Shown in pieces: positions 44,613 to 53,739 of a stretch of DNA of 64,000 nucleotides. The first letter of the stretch is position 1. Each line of letters opens with the position of its first letter. A program made the translations under genes and the position numbers. Below the pieces are notes generated by a model. That model saw nothing but the letters and a program-made list of their open reading frames with translations, was not told where the DNA came from and did not search any database. The stretch is from NCBI RefSeq assembly GCF_900128975.1, contig NZ_FQVC01000002.1, positions 1 through 64,000 of the forward strand. Direction: 5' to 3'. The stretch comes from Devosia limi DSM 17137 (GTDB lineage: Bacteria; Pseudomonadota; Alphaproteobacteria; Rhizobiales; Devosiaceae).

Positions 44613-45362
44613 ATGTCTCATGATTTTACCGGCAAGGTTGCCTTTGTGACGGGCGCGGCTTCGGGCATTGGCGAGGCAGTGGCCAAGCAGCTGGCGCAGG
44701 GTGGCGCCAAGGTGGTGGTGGCTGACCTCAACAAGGACAAGGCGCAGGACGTCGCCGACGCGATCACCAAGGCGGGCGGCACGGCGGTCGCCTATGGCAT
44801 CGACGTGGTGAAGCCCGAAGCGGTGGAAGCGGCGATCAAGTTTACCGTCGACACCTATGGCGGGCTGCATCTGGCGGTCAACAATGCCGGGATTGGCGGG
44901 GCGGCCAACCCGACGGGCGAATATCGCATCGAGGACTGGCAGAAGGTCATCGATGTCAATCTCAACAGCGTGTTCTATTCGCTGCGCTATGAACTGCCGG
45001 CGATCCTGGCGTCGGGCGGTGGCGCCATCGTCAACATGGCCTCGATCCTGGGCACCAATGGTTTTGCCAACGCGCCTGCCTATGTGGCGGCAAAGCATGG
45101 CGTGGTGGGACTGACCAAGACCAGCGCCATCGAATATGCCGCCAAGGGCGTGCGGATCAACGCGGTCGGGCCCGGCTTTATCCAGACGCCGCTGATCCCG
45201 CACGATGATGCGACGCAGAAGCATCTGGTGACGCTGCATCCGCAGGGCCGGCTCGGCCAGCCCGAGGAGGTGGCGGCACTGACGGTGTTCCTGCTGTCGG
45301 AGGGCGCATCCTTCATCACCGGCAGCTATCATCTGGTCGATGGCGGTTACGCGGCGCAGTAA
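44613..45362 (+). CDS. Short-chain dehydrogenase/reductase
   Basis: This 249-residue classical SDR has the cofactor motif 'TGAASGIG', 'NNAGIGG', the catalytic Ser in 'NMASILG' and Tyr-x3-Lys in 'YVAAKHG'. The cofactor preference is not clear, and the substrate is unknown. ATG at 44613 is used because GGAG (44602-44605) lies 7 bases upstream. The ATG at 44607 is only 1 base from it. It is a single gene with a hairpin after it. Confidence 0.93.
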   Translation: MSHDFTGKVAFVTGAASGIGEAVAKQLAQGGAKVVVADLNKDKAQDVADAITKAGGTAVAYGIDVVKPEAVEAAIKFTVDTYGGLHLAVNNAGIGGAANPTGEYRIEDWQKVIDVNLNSVFYSLRYELPAILASGGGAIVNMASILGTNGFANAPAYVAAKHGVVGLTKTSAIEYAAKGVRINAVGPGFIQTPLIPHDDATQKHLVTLHPQGRLGQPEEVAALTVFLLSEGASFITGSYHLVDGGYAAQ

Positions 45363-45377
45363 CTACGGCGCTATGAC

Positions 45378-45400
45378 AAGGCGGCCCCAGTGGCCGCCTT
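45378..45400 (+). terminator. Hairpin after the SDR gene
   Basis: AAGGCGGCC (45378-45386) pairs with GGCCGCCTT (45392-45400) and is followed by TTGCG. The poly-T run is weak. Confidence 0.55.
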
Positions 45401-45496
45401 TTGCGTTTGTGGCGCAAAGCGATAGCGGGGCTGTGCTTGTGCCGGGGCGGGGTACTGGCTAAGGCAGGGTATCCCTTCCTGCCGCCGGACCGATTC

Positions 45497-46399
45497 ATGC
45501 CCAAATCCAACCCCGTTGCCGCCCTGTGGCTGGCAACGTTTGCACTCTTCGTCATGGCAGCAATGTCGGCCGCCATTCACGAGGCGGCAAAGGTGGCGCC
45601 GGTCGGGCAATTGGTGTTCTGGCGCAGCGCCGTGGCCCTGGTGCCGATCGTCATCTACATGGCGGTGCGGGGGCAGTTGCGGGCATCCCTGCGGACGAAA
45701 TATCCGCACAAGCACCTGATCCGCGGCCTGCTCGGCTGCGCGGTGATGTTCTTCTCGTTCATTTCGCTGGCCTATCTGTCGGTGGGCGTGGCGACGGCGC
45801 TAAGCTATCTGGCACCGATATTCTCGATCCTCGCCGCCGTGGTGTTGCTGCGCGAGCGGCCGGGCGGGGTGATTTTCCTCGGCGTCGGTCTGGGGTTTTT
45901 AGGTATCCTGCTGATGCTGTATCCGTCGCTGGTGGGCGCGGAAATGCGCGAAGGGGCGCTGATCGGCGTGCTGGCCGGGGTGGCAATGGCCGCGACCAAT
46001 GCGCTGTCGCGGGTGCAGGTCAAGGACCTGACCCGGACCGATCCGCCCGCCAGCATTGCGCTGTCTTTCGCGGTGATCTGCAGCCTTGTCGGGCTGGGAA
46101 CGAGCCTGTTCGGCTGGGCGCAGCTGGATGGCTATGCTTTCAGCCTGCTGGTGGGGGCTGGACTGCTGGGCGGGGTGGGACATGTGCTGATGGTCGAGGC
46201 GGTGGCGCGGGCACCGGTATCGCTCTTGGCGGCCTATGAATATACCGGCATTATCTGGGCATTCCTGTTCGATCTGCTGCTGCTGGGCGTGGTGCTCGAC
46301 GCCTGGACGGTGAGCGGAGCGCTGGTGGTGGTTGCGGCGGCGGCGCTGGTAGCTTACGGGCAGGGACGCTTTTCAAACAAACCAGTGGCGGCACAATAA
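45497..46399 (+). CDS. DMT-superfamily (EamA) transporter
   Basis: This 300-residue protein has ten transmembrane helices in two EamA halves, with 'AYLSVGVATALSYLAPIFSILAAVVLLRE' in the first and 'APVSLLAAYEYTGIIWAFLFDLLLLG' in the second. Members export amino acids or metabolites. The substrate is unknown. The start is the ATG at 45497 (MPKSNPVAALW). Its stop overlaps the ASCH-like gene start (TAATG). Confidence 0.9.
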   Translation: MPKSNPVAALWLATFALFVMAAMSAAIHEAAKVAPVGQLVFWRSAVALVPIVIYMAVRGQLRASLRTKYPHKHLIRGLLGCAVMFFSFISLAYLSVGVATALSYLAPIFSILAAVVLLRERPGGVIFLGVGLGFLGILLMLYPSLVGAEMREGALIGVLAGVAMAATNALSRVQVKDLTRTDPPASIALSFAVICSLVGLGTSLFGWAQLDGYAFSLLVGAGLLGGVGHVLMVEAVARAPVSLLAAYEYTGIIWAFLFDLLLLGVVLDAWTVSGALVVVAAAALVAYGQGRFSNKPVAAQ

Positions 46400-46977
46400 T
46401 GCTTATTCGCGAAGACGCCTTGGCTGAGATCGAAACCGGCAAGATCGATACACTGTTCCGGCGCTGGAAGAAGCCGACGGTGCAGACCGGCGGGACCCTG
46501 ATGACCGCCATCGGCGTATTGGCCATCGAGGCCGTGGATACGCTGGAACGCGAACAGGTCAGCGCCGATGACGCGCGCCGCGCCGGGTTCGGTTCGGTGG
46601 CTGCCTGGCAGGAATGGTATGAGCGAGCCGGGCCGGGCACGTTGTATCGCATCCGGGTGCGCTTTGAGGGGCTCGATCCTCGCCAGGCGCTGCGTCAGGA
46701 TGATGACCTGTCGGCGGATGACCTGGAAAATATGGACGCCGTGCTGGATCGCTTCGACGGCAAGACGCCGTGGGTGGATCGGGTGATGGAACTGATCGCG
46801 GCCAATCCGGCGCGCGCGGCGCAGGATCTGGCCGAACAGGCCGGGTTCGACAAGGTGCAGTTCAAGACCCGCGTGCGCCGGCTCAAGGGGATCGGGCTGA
46901 CGGAAAGCCTTGAGGTTGGGTATCGGTTGTCGCCGCGCGGGCAGGTGGTGCTGGCGCATCGGCGGACGCTGGGCTGA
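46399..46977 (+). CDS. ASCH-like protein fused to a helix-turn-helix domain (long paralogue)
   Basis: This 192-residue protein has a first half matching the short paralogue at 39873 ('EIETGKIDTLFRRWKKPTVQTGGTLMTAIGVLAI' and 'VSADDARRAGFGSVAAWQEWY'). The second half has 'AARAAQDLAEQAGFDKVQFKTRVRRLKGIGLTESLEVGYRLSPRG', which looks like a winged-helix domain. The fusion suggests a nucleic-acid-linked sensor. It is co-translated with the DMT transporter by a one-base overlap. Function unknown. Confidence 0.75.
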   Translation: MLIREDALAEIETGKIDTLFRRWKKPTVQTGGTLMTAIGVLAIEAVDTLEREQVSADDARRAGFGSVAAWQEWYERAGPGTLYRIRVRFEGLDPRQALRQDDDLSADDLENMDAVLDRFDGKTPWVDRVMELIAANPARAAQDLAEQAGFDKVQFKTRVRRLKGIGLTESLEVGYRLSPRGQVVLAHRRTLG

Positions 46978-47016
46978 GGGGCGGTTCCCACACTCCACGT
47001 CCAGAATGTCCACGGA

Positions 47017-47090
47017 GTCATTCCCGCGCAGGCGGGAATCCACTCTTGATGCACCGATGAAGAATGGATTCCCGCCTGCGCGGGAATGAC
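47017..47090. repeat. Inverted-repeat element, 'CATTCCCGC' type, copy 2
   Basis: The two arms, starting at 47017 and ending at 47090, match the element at 3690-3773. The spacer differs in sequence and length. Confidence 0.8.
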
Positions 47091-47139
47091 TTCGGGGTGG
47101 GGTTTAACTCCGAACGAGAACCAAGAGCCTTGAAGAACG

Positions 47140-48147
47140 TCAAATGTCCGACGGCAGGTCGAATGTGCCGTGGCCGCGGCGTTCGAGTTCGGTGAAGATG
47201 GTGTCGGGGCGCAGGACCTGGTGGCTGTGCCAGACGCCGGCGGGGACTTCGCCATCGAGGACGGCGCGGGCCATGAGCACTGCGGTTTCGGCGGTGACGG
47301 CGGCTTCCTGACGCCCGCGATAGAGGGCGCGGTGCTGTTGCTCGAAGCCATTGCGCTGGCCGGTGACCGTGACGGACAGCACGCATTTGTCGGAGCCACC
47401 GCTGGGCATGTGGCCGATGGCGGTGACGATGCGTTCGACCAGACCATTGCCGGCGAAGGTGCGGCCCAGCCAGAACAGGGCATTGGTCATCATAGCCGAG
47501 TCATAGGCAACGCGGGTGGTGACCTCGGTGCCGGGCATGGTCCGCTCCAGCGCATGCTGGTCGGAAAAATTCATGGCATGCGCGCGGCGGCGGCCGAAAT
47601 CGGGGCCGAAGTCGATGATGGCGGCGTCACGGCGGGCGGTGGGGTCGAAGACGTTGCGCATGCTCCAGTCGATGGCGGCCTTGCCGTGTTCGTCGCCGAG
47701 ACCCATCATGAGGCCAATCTCGATGCGGGTGACGGTATCAAGGCACTCGGCCGCAGCCGTGGCCAGAAGGTTCGAGAGGCCGGGGGCGAGGCCCACCGAG
47801 AGCAGGACCGGCGTTTCGGGCTTGAGCTGCTCGGCCTGGATGAAGAAGCCATCATCGGCGGTGACGTCGAGATAGGCGATGCCGCGGGTGATCACGGCTT
47901 GCAGGAAGCGGGTATCGGCCTGGTCGATGCAGGCGATGACGAGGTTGATGCCGGTCAGCGCCGCGTCCCAGGTGGTGGGATCGGTGAGGTCGATGCGCTG
48001 GGCGACGGCGTTCATGGTCGCGGCGGTGGCCTGGGCCTTGGACAGGTCGCGGCCAGCTATGACGATGCGCAGGGACTGGCGGGAGAGGCCGCGGGCGACG
48101 CGCTTGCCGACCGCGCCATAGCCGCCGACGATGAGAACTGACTGCAT
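47140..48147 (-). CDS. Saccharopine dehydrogenase-like NAD(P)-binding protein
   Basis: This 335-residue protein starts with a Rossmann motif 'VLIVGGYGAVGKRVARGLS' and 'VIAGRDLSKAQATAA'. It goes on with 'LVIACIDQADTRFLQAVITRGIAYLDVTAD', as in the saccharopine dehydrogenase NADP-binding family. The substrate is unknown. The ATG at 48147 is used because AGGCGG lies 9 bases upstream. The ATG at 48153 has only 3 bases. It lies downstream of gntK on the same strand, but the two may be separate units. Confidence 0.82.
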   Translation of the reverse strand: MQSVLIVGGYGAVGKRVARGLSRQSLRIVIAGRDLSKAQATAATMNAVAQRIDLTDPTTWDAALTGINLVIACIDQADTRFLQAVITRGIAYLDVTADDGFFIQAEQLKPETPVLLSVGLAPGLSNLLATAAAECLDTVTRIEIGLMMGLGDEHGKAAIDWSMRNVFDPTARRDAAIIDFGPDFGRRRAHAMNFSDQHALERTMPGTEVTTRVAYDSAMMTNALFWLGRTFAGNGLVERIVTAIGHMPSGGSDKCVLSVTVTGQRNGFEQQHRALYRGRQEAAVTAETAVLMARAVLDGEVPAGVWHSHQVLRPDTIFTELERRGHGTFDLPSDI

Positions 48148-48187
48148 GGGCATTTCCGCCTGACCATTTCGATGGCTGTTTAGCGGG

Positions 48188-48751
48188 TTATTGCCAGCGC
48201 TTGAAGCTTTTCAGGTGATCGAGCGCCTTGGTTACGGTCACGGTTATTCTTTCGATACTGTCGGTGACCGGCACGGCCAGCACATTCTCGATGGCGGGAT
48301 CGGGGACTTCGAGGGTGGCGAACTGGCTGTCGAGGAGGCTGGTGGGCATATATTCGTGCTGGCGGCGGGCCATGCGCGCGGCAATGACTTCGCGGCTGCC
48401 ATCGAGATAGACGAAGAGGATGGGTTCACCCGCCTGTTCGACGAGAAAATCACGATAGGCGCGCTTGAGGGCCGAGCACGCGCCCACGGCGGCGCCCTTG
48501 CGGTCGGCGGCTTCGTGCAGGGATTTGGCCAGCCGCTCCAGCCAGGGCCAGCGATCCTCGTCGGTCAGGGGAATGCCGGCGCGCATCTTTTCGACATTGG
48601 CATCGGGGTGGTAACCGTCGCCATCGAGGAAGGGCACATGCAGGCGCCGGGCAATGGATTGCCCGATGGTGGATTTGCCCGATGAGCTGACGCCCATGGC
48701 GATGATGATGCGGGCGGCCTCAAACCGCCGCGTGGTGGGCGCCGTCGACAT
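48188..48751 (-). CDS. gntK: Gluconokinase
   Basis: This protein of about 187 residues has the P-loop 'GVSSSGKSTIGQSIA', followed by 'VPFLDGDGYHPDANVEKMRAGIPLTDEDRWPWLERLA' and 'RRQHEYMPTSLLDSQFATLEVP', all typical of GntK. It phosphorylates gluconate to 6-phosphogluconate, the substrate of Gnd encoded nearby. The start at 48751 overlaps the end of the SDR gene by 32 bases. A start at the P-loop Met (48697) is an alternative. Confidence 0.93.
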   Translation of the reverse strand: MSTAPTTRRFEAARIIIAMGVSSSGKSTIGQSIARRLHVPFLDGDGYHPDANVEKMRAGIPLTDEDRWPWLERLAKSLHEAADRKGAAVGACSALKRAYRDFLVEQAGEPILFVYLDGSREVIAARMARRQHEYMPTSLLDSQFATLEVPDPAIENVLAVPVTDSIERITVTVTKALDHLKSFKRWQ

Positions 48752-49490
48752 AGAGTACGTGTCCGTTGACAAAGGTGGCGGCCGCAGAGGCCAGGAACAC
48801 GGCCGCGCCGGAGATTTCGTGCGGCTCGCCCCAGCGTCCCATCGGGGTGCGCGAGCGGGCAAAGGCATCGAAAGCCGGATCGGCCTGGCGGGCGGCATTC
48901 ATCTCGGTGCGGAAGAAGCCGGGGGCGATGGCATTGACGTTGAGACCCAGAGGCGCCCATTCGAGCGCCATGCCATGGGTGAGATTGACCAGGGCCGCCT
49001 TGCTGGCTGCATAGGGGGCATTGCCGGGCAGGGGACGATCGGCGCGGGTGGACACCAGATTGATGATCCTGCCATTGCCCCGGGCGATCATTGCCGGGGC
49101 GACGCGGCGCGAGACCAGGAAAGCCGAAACCAGATTGGCCGAGAGCAAGGCCTCGAAATCGTCCTGCGTGTAATCGAGCAGGGCACCGCCACGCATGATG
49201 CCGGCATTGTTCACGAGGATATCGATGGGGCCGAGCTCGGCTTCGATATAGCCGACGGCTTCATCGACGCTGTCGGAACTGGTGACATCGAAGGCCACGG
49301 CGGTGACGCTGGCGCCCGATGCTGCAAGATCGGCGGCAGCGGCGCCGAGGCTGACGCTGTCGCGGCCATTGAGCACGATCGCGGCGCCGGCCCGAGCAAG
49401 GCCGCGCGCGATGGCGAGGCCAAGGCCACGGCTCGAACCGGTGATCAGTGCGCGCTGCCCCGTCAGATCAAATGGCGATGGCTGGCTCAA
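48720..49490 (-). CDS. SDR oxidoreductase, probable gluconate 5-dehydrogenase
   Basis: This 256-residue SDR has 'FDLTGQRALITGSSRGLGLAIARGLARAG', 'LVNNAGIMRGG', 'NLVSTRADRPLPGNAPYAASKAALVNLTHGMALEWAPLGLNVNAIAPGFFRTEMN' and a C-terminal 'GHVLYVDGAHHA'. The pattern resembles gluconate 5-dehydrogenases (IdnO/Gno), and it overlaps gntK. The start is TTG at 49490, with GGAG 6 bases upstream. The open frame upstream has no ribosome site. The substrate is inferred from context. Confidence 0.85.
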   Translation of the reverse strand: MSQPSPFDLTGQRALITGSSRGLGLAIARGLARAGAAIVLNGRDSVSLGAAAADLAASGASVTAVAFDVTSSDSVDEAVGYIEAELGPIDILVNNAGIMRGGALLDYTQDDFEALLSANLVSAFLVSRRVAPAMIARGNGRIINLVSTRADRPLPGNAPYAASKAALVNLTHGMALEWAPLGLNVNAIAPGFFRTEMNAARQADPAFDAFARSRTPMGRWGEPHEISGAAVFLASAAATFVNGHVLYVDGAHHAAV

Positions 49491-49688
49491 AGGCGTCTCC
49501 AAAACTGGGCGGACCGTAATTGCCGCCGGGGGTCGAGGCAATAGAACCTTCCATACAAGTGGGCAAATTCGCTGAAAAAGTGCGCTTATGCTACTTCCGT
49601 CGACCGCCAGATTGTGGTCAGGTTCGCCCGCCGCGACGGACGTGAACCGCGCGGTTACTTACGAAGAAGACCTTGGAAGGACTGACGT

Positions 49689-51107
49689 ATGTCGACAGCG
49701 GATATCGGCCTTATCGGCCTTGCAGTGATGGGCTCCAACCTGGCCCTCAACATTGCGGAGAAGGGCTATACCATCGCTGTCCACAACCGTACGGCCTCGC
49801 GGATCGATGAGTTCGTCGTCACCGCCAAGGAGCAGGGCCTGGACGGCAAGGTGATCCCAAAGGCGGATCTGGCAGAATTCATCCAGACCATCAAGCGCCC
49901 GCGCTCGATCATCATCATGGTCAAGGCCGGCAAGCCGGTCGATGACATGATCGAGCAGCTGCTGCCACATCTGGAACAGGGCGACGCGATCATCGAATGC
50001 GGTAACTCGCTGTTTACGGATACGCAGCGGCGCTTTGACTATCTCAAGCCCAAGGGCATCGGTTATCTCGGCGTTGGCGTTTCCGGCGGTGAAGAAGGCG
50101 CGCGCCATGGTCCTTCGATCATGGTCGGCGGCTCCAAGGAGCAGTGGCACAATGCCGAGGCAGTGCTGACCGCGATCGCGGCCAAGTTCAATGGCGAGAG
50201 CTGCTGCGCCTATCTGGGCGAGGGCGGCGCCGGCCACTTCGTCAAGACCATCCACAATGGCATCGAATATGGCGACATGCAGATGATCGCCGAAGTCTAT
50301 GGCGTGATGCGCGATGGCCTGGGCATGAGCCCGGCCGAATGTGCCGACGTGTTCAAGGAATGGAACAAGGGTCCGCTCAATTCCTATCTGATCGAAATCA
50401 CCGGCCATGTGCTGGCCGCGGTTGATGGTGAAACGGGCAAGCCGCTGGTCGAGCTGATCCTCGACAAGGCAGGCCAGAAGGGCACCGGCGTCTGGTCGGC
50501 TATCGTTGCCCAGCAGATGGGCGTGCCGGCAACGGCCATCGAGGGCGCTGTCGCGGCCCGCTCGATTTCGTCGCGCAAGGATGAACGCGTTGCCGCCGAA
50601 GCCATCTATGGCAAGCCAAACCGCGCCAAGACCGACGTCACCCTGGCCGATCTCGAAAAGGCGCTGCTGGCTGGCAAGATTGTCAGCTATGCGCAGGGCT
50701 TTGCGGTGATTGCCAAGGCATCGGAAGAAAATGGCTGGGCGCTGCCGCTGGCGACCATCGCCAAGATCTGGCGCGCCGGCTGCATCATCCGTTCGCGTTT
50801 CCTCGATCAGATGAGTTCAGCCTATGCCAAGGGCGACAACACCAATCTGCTGGTGGTGCCTGATTTCGTCGAGATCATGAAGGACGCGCATCCAAGCCTG
50901 CGCAAGGTCGTAGCGGCTGCGGCCGTCGGCGAATTCCCGATGATCTGCCTCTCGGCTGCACTGAGCTATTTCGACAGCTATCGCCAGGCCCAGGGCACGG
51001 CCAACCTGATCCAGGGGCAGCGCGACTTCTTCGGCGCACACGGCTTCGAGATTGTCGGCCGCGGCACCGATCTGCACGGCACCTGGCCATCGACGCTGGG
51101 CAAGTAA
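49689..51107 (+). CDS. gnd: 6-phosphogluconate dehydrogenase, decarboxylating
   Basis: This 472-residue enzyme turns 6-phosphogluconate into ribulose 5-phosphate with NADP. It has 'ADIGLIGLAVMGSNLALNIAEKGYTIAVHNRT' (NADP fold), 'GGEEGARHGPSIMVGG', 'FVKTIHNGIEYGDMQMIAE' and 'ILDKAGQKGTGVWSAI'. The length matches the dimeric E. coli type (468). It is divergent from the gntK/SDR unit, with about 200 bases between. The reaction links gluconate use to rpe and purine precursors. Confidence 0.97.
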   Translation: MSTADIGLIGLAVMGSNLALNIAEKGYTIAVHNRTASRIDEFVVTAKEQGLDGKVIPKADLAEFIQTIKRPRSIIIMVKAGKPVDDMIEQLLPHLEQGDAIIECGNSLFTDTQRRFDYLKPKGIGYLGVGVSGGEEGARHGPSIMVGGSKEQWHNAEAVLTAIAAKFNGESCCAYLGEGGAGHFVKTIHNGIEYGDMQMIAEVYGVMRDGLGMSPAECADVFKEWNKGPLNSYLIEITGHVLAAVDGETGKPLVELILDKAGQKGTGVWSAIVAQQMGVPATAIEGAVAARSISSRKDERVAAEAIYGKPNRAKTDVTLADLEKALLAGKIVSYAQGFAVIAKASEENGWALPLATIAKIWRAGCIIRSRFLDQMSSAYAKGDNTNLLVVPDFVEIMKDAHPSLRKVVAAAAVGEFPMICLSAALSYFDSYRQAQGTANLIQGQRDFFGAHGFEIVGRGTDLHGTWPSTLGK

Positions 51108-51164
51108 GCTGGAATAGCGGGGAGGCCAAGGCCTCCTCAGCCGGACCAAGGGGCCGGAAAAGAC

Positions 51165-51195
51165 AAAGGGCTCCGCAATTTGCGGAGCCCTTTTT
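51165..51195. terminator. Bidirectional terminator between gnd and the MHYT gene
   Basis: The 10-bp stem GGGCTCCGCA (51168-51177) pairs with TGCGGAGCCC (51181-51190) and is followed by TTTTT; AAA precedes it on the other side. It ends both convergent genes. Confidence 0.88.
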
Positions 51196-51197
51196 GG

Positions 51198-53606
51198 TCA
51201 GCGCACCAGCTTGAGCGCGCGCGGCGGCAACTCGCTGGCGGGCAGGGCTCTGACTTCGCCGCTGGTGACGGCGAAGAAGGTGGCGATATCGGCGGGGCGG
51301 CTCAGGAGGAACCCCTGGGCTTCGGTGCAGGTCTCGCCGCGCAGGAAGTCCAGTTCTTCGATCCGCTCGATGCCTTCGGCAACCACGGGCAGGTTGAGGC
51401 CGGCGCCCAGCCCGAGAACGGCACGAACGATGGCAGCGGATTGCTCGTTGCTATCGACAGACTTGATAAACGAGCGGTCGATCTTGATCTTGTCGAACGA
51501 AAAGGCCCGCAGATTGGCCAGCGACGAATAGCCGGTGCCGAAATCGTCCATGGCCACACGCACGCCCATGGCCTTGATCTGGCGCAGGGTGTGGATGGCG
51601 CGGTTCATGTCGCGCACCAAAGCGGTTTCGGTGATCTCGATTTCGAGACGTGCGGGGGACAGGCCGGTCTGGGACAAGGTTTGCATGATCATGTCGGGCA
51701 GGCCGGTATTGTGCATCTGCACGGCCGAGACGTTGACGGCGATGGACAGCTGGTTCTTCCAGCTGGCGGCATCCGTGCAAGCCTTGCGCATTACCCATTC
51801 ACCGATCTGCAGGATCAGCCCGCTTTCCTCGGCAATCGGGATGAAGTCGCTGGGCGGGATGGGCCCATTGACTGGGTGTTCCCAACGCACCAGCGCCTCG
51901 AAGCCCGTGACCTCGCCGCTCTTGATATCGATCTGGGGCTGGTAGACCAGCCGCAACTGATTGCGGGAAATGGCATGGCGCAGGTCGTTTTCGAGCAGGC
52001 GGCGTTCGCGGACCTTGGCGCCCATTTCGGCTTCAAAATAGCGGTAGATGCCGCGGCCATCATGCTTGGCGCGGTAGAGCGCGGTATCGGCATGGGTCAT
52101 CAGGTGCTGGGCGTCGATGGCATTGTCCGGATAGAGCGCGATGCCGATGCTGGCGGAAATGGCGGCGCTTTCAGGGCTTTCATTATTGGCGGCGCGGAAG
52201 CCGTCGAGAATCGCTTCGGCGACACGGCCGGCTTTCTCGGGCGTACCGGTATCGGGAACGATTACCGCGAATTCATCCCCGCCCAGGCGGGCGGCGATGC
52301 AGTCGGCGTCGAGGGACTTGAGCAGAGCCTGGGCCACGCGCTGCAGCAGCACGTCACCAACCGGATGACCGAAGAGGTCGTTGACTTCCTTGAAGCGGTC
52401 GAGGTCGAGGCAGAGCACGGCAAAGCTCTGGTTCTGCCGGGTGGCATGGGCGATCTCGCTGTCGAGGTGCCGGCTGAAGCTGGCGCGATTGGGCAGGCCT
52501 GTCAGTGCATCATGGTGGGCGAGGAAGCGGATATGCTGCTCCGCCAGGCGCCGGGCGCTGAGGTCCCGCACGGCGATGGCGTGGTGCGGGCGGCCGCCGA
52601 AATCGACCTGGCGCAGGATGACTTCCACCGGAATGGTCTTGTGACCGCCAACCGCCAGATCGGCCTCGATCGAGACGCCCGGACGATCGGCGAGAGTGGC
52701 GCAGGTGGTGAGGCTGAAGAACCGCGACAGCGGCTGGCCATCCAGCTTGGCGCCGGGCAGGCCGACCAGTGCCAGGAAGCTGGCATTGACGGTGACGATC
52801 GACTGGGCATCGCAGACCAGGAGGCCCTCGACGGCGGCATCGGCGAGGCCGCGCATGCGGTCGTTTTCGAGGACGCTGCGGCGCTGCTCACGCAGATCGA
52901 GATAGAGCGCCCCGAGGGCAGCCAGCAGGATCATGATGCTGGCGATGGCGACGCCCATGGCCAGGTTTTCCGGAGTGGCGTCGCTGGCGCTGACGATGGG
53001 ATAGCAGTTTTCCAGGCCGGCGGCGCCCATGCCGGTGAAGTGCATGGAGCAGATGGCAAGGGTCATGATGCCGGCGCCTGCCATGCGCCAGCGCAGATTG
53101 GCGCGGTATGAGCCGACATAGAGGGCCAGTGCGCCGAGCGTGATGCCGAGGATCACCGAAGACGACACCAGGGTTGCATCCCAGGCGATATCACCGCCGA
53201 TGCGCAATGCGGACATGCCGACATAGTGCATGGCGGCGATGCCGATGCCGGCAATGGCGCCGCCCAGTGCCGTATCGGACCGCCGCGTGCCGGCCACCGC
53301 CCACCAGAAGCCGCCGCCAACAATGGCGATGGCGATCACGAGGGAGAGGACGGTACGGCCGAATTCGTAACCGGTCGGCATGCCGGCGGCGAAGGAGAGC
53401 ATGCCGACGAAATGGGTGGCCCAGATGCCGAAGCCGACCGAAACGGCGGCTACGGCCAGCCAAACGTGCTGCATGGAGCCGGTGGATTTGCGGGCATGGT
53501 TCAGCAGGCTCATGCCGGCGAAGGAAGACAGGGCGCAGATCAGCGCGGCTAGCGCGACGAGGCCAAGATTATGCTGGAAGAACAAGGTTTCGAGGACGGT
53601 TTGCAT
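51198..53606 (-). CDS. MHYT-PAS-GGDEF-EAL cyclic di-GMP enzyme
   Basis: This 802-residue membrane protein has an N-terminal MHYT sensor (residues 1-230, seven helices with 'ATHFVGM', 'AMHYVGMSALRI' and 'SMHFTGMGA' repeats). A PAS region follows (about 240-345), then GGDEF with the intact 'RLGGDEFAVI' and EAL with 'GFEALVRWEHP' and 'VAMDDFGTGYSS'. MHYT is thought to bind copper and sense gases. Both catalytic motifs look intact, so the net activity cannot be read. Confidence 0.95.
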   Translation of the reverse strand: MQTVLETLFFQHNLGLVALAALICALSSFAGMSLLNHARKSTGSMQHVWLAVAAVSVGFGIWATHFVGMLSFAAGMPTGYEFGRTVLSLVIAIAIVGGGFWWAVAGTRRSDTALGGAIAGIGIAAMHYVGMSALRIGGDIAWDATLVSSSVILGITLGALALYVGSYRANLRWRMAGAGIMTLAICSMHFTGMGAAGLENCYPIVSASDATPENLAMGVAIASIMILLAALGALYLDLREQRRSVLENDRMRGLADAAVEGLLVCDAQSIVTVNASFLALVGLPGAKLDGQPLSRFFSLTTCATLADRPGVSIEADLAVGGHKTIPVEVILRQVDFGGRPHHAIAVRDLSARRLAEQHIRFLAHHDALTGLPNRASFSRHLDSEIAHATRQNQSFAVLCLDLDRFKEVNDLFGHPVGDVLLQRVAQALLKSLDADCIAARLGGDEFAVIVPDTGTPEKAGRVAEAILDGFRAANNESPESAAISASIGIALYPDNAIDAQHLMTHADTALYRAKHDGRGIYRYFEAEMGAKVRERRLLENDLRHAISRNQLRLVYQPQIDIKSGEVTGFEALVRWEHPVNGPIPPSDFIPIAEESGLILQIGEWVMRKACTDAASWKNQLSIAVNVSAVQMHNTGLPDMIMQTLSQTGLSPARLEIEITETALVRDMNRAIHTLRQIKAMGVRVAMDDFGTGYSSLANLRAFSFDKIKIDRSFIKSVDSNEQSAAIVRAVLGLGAGLNLPVVAEGIERIEELDFLRGETCTEAQGFLLSRPADIATFFAVTSGEVRALPASELPPRALKLVR

Positions 53607-53739
53607 GGGAAACTCGGAGCGTAATAATTGGCAGCGTGTTTCCGCCGCCGTCAGTAAAAGTGCGATGAACGGATTTCAGAGTTGATCGACCGGGTCGTGC
53701 TTGTTCACCGGAAGGTAAACAAAGCCCGCATGGCGAGGT

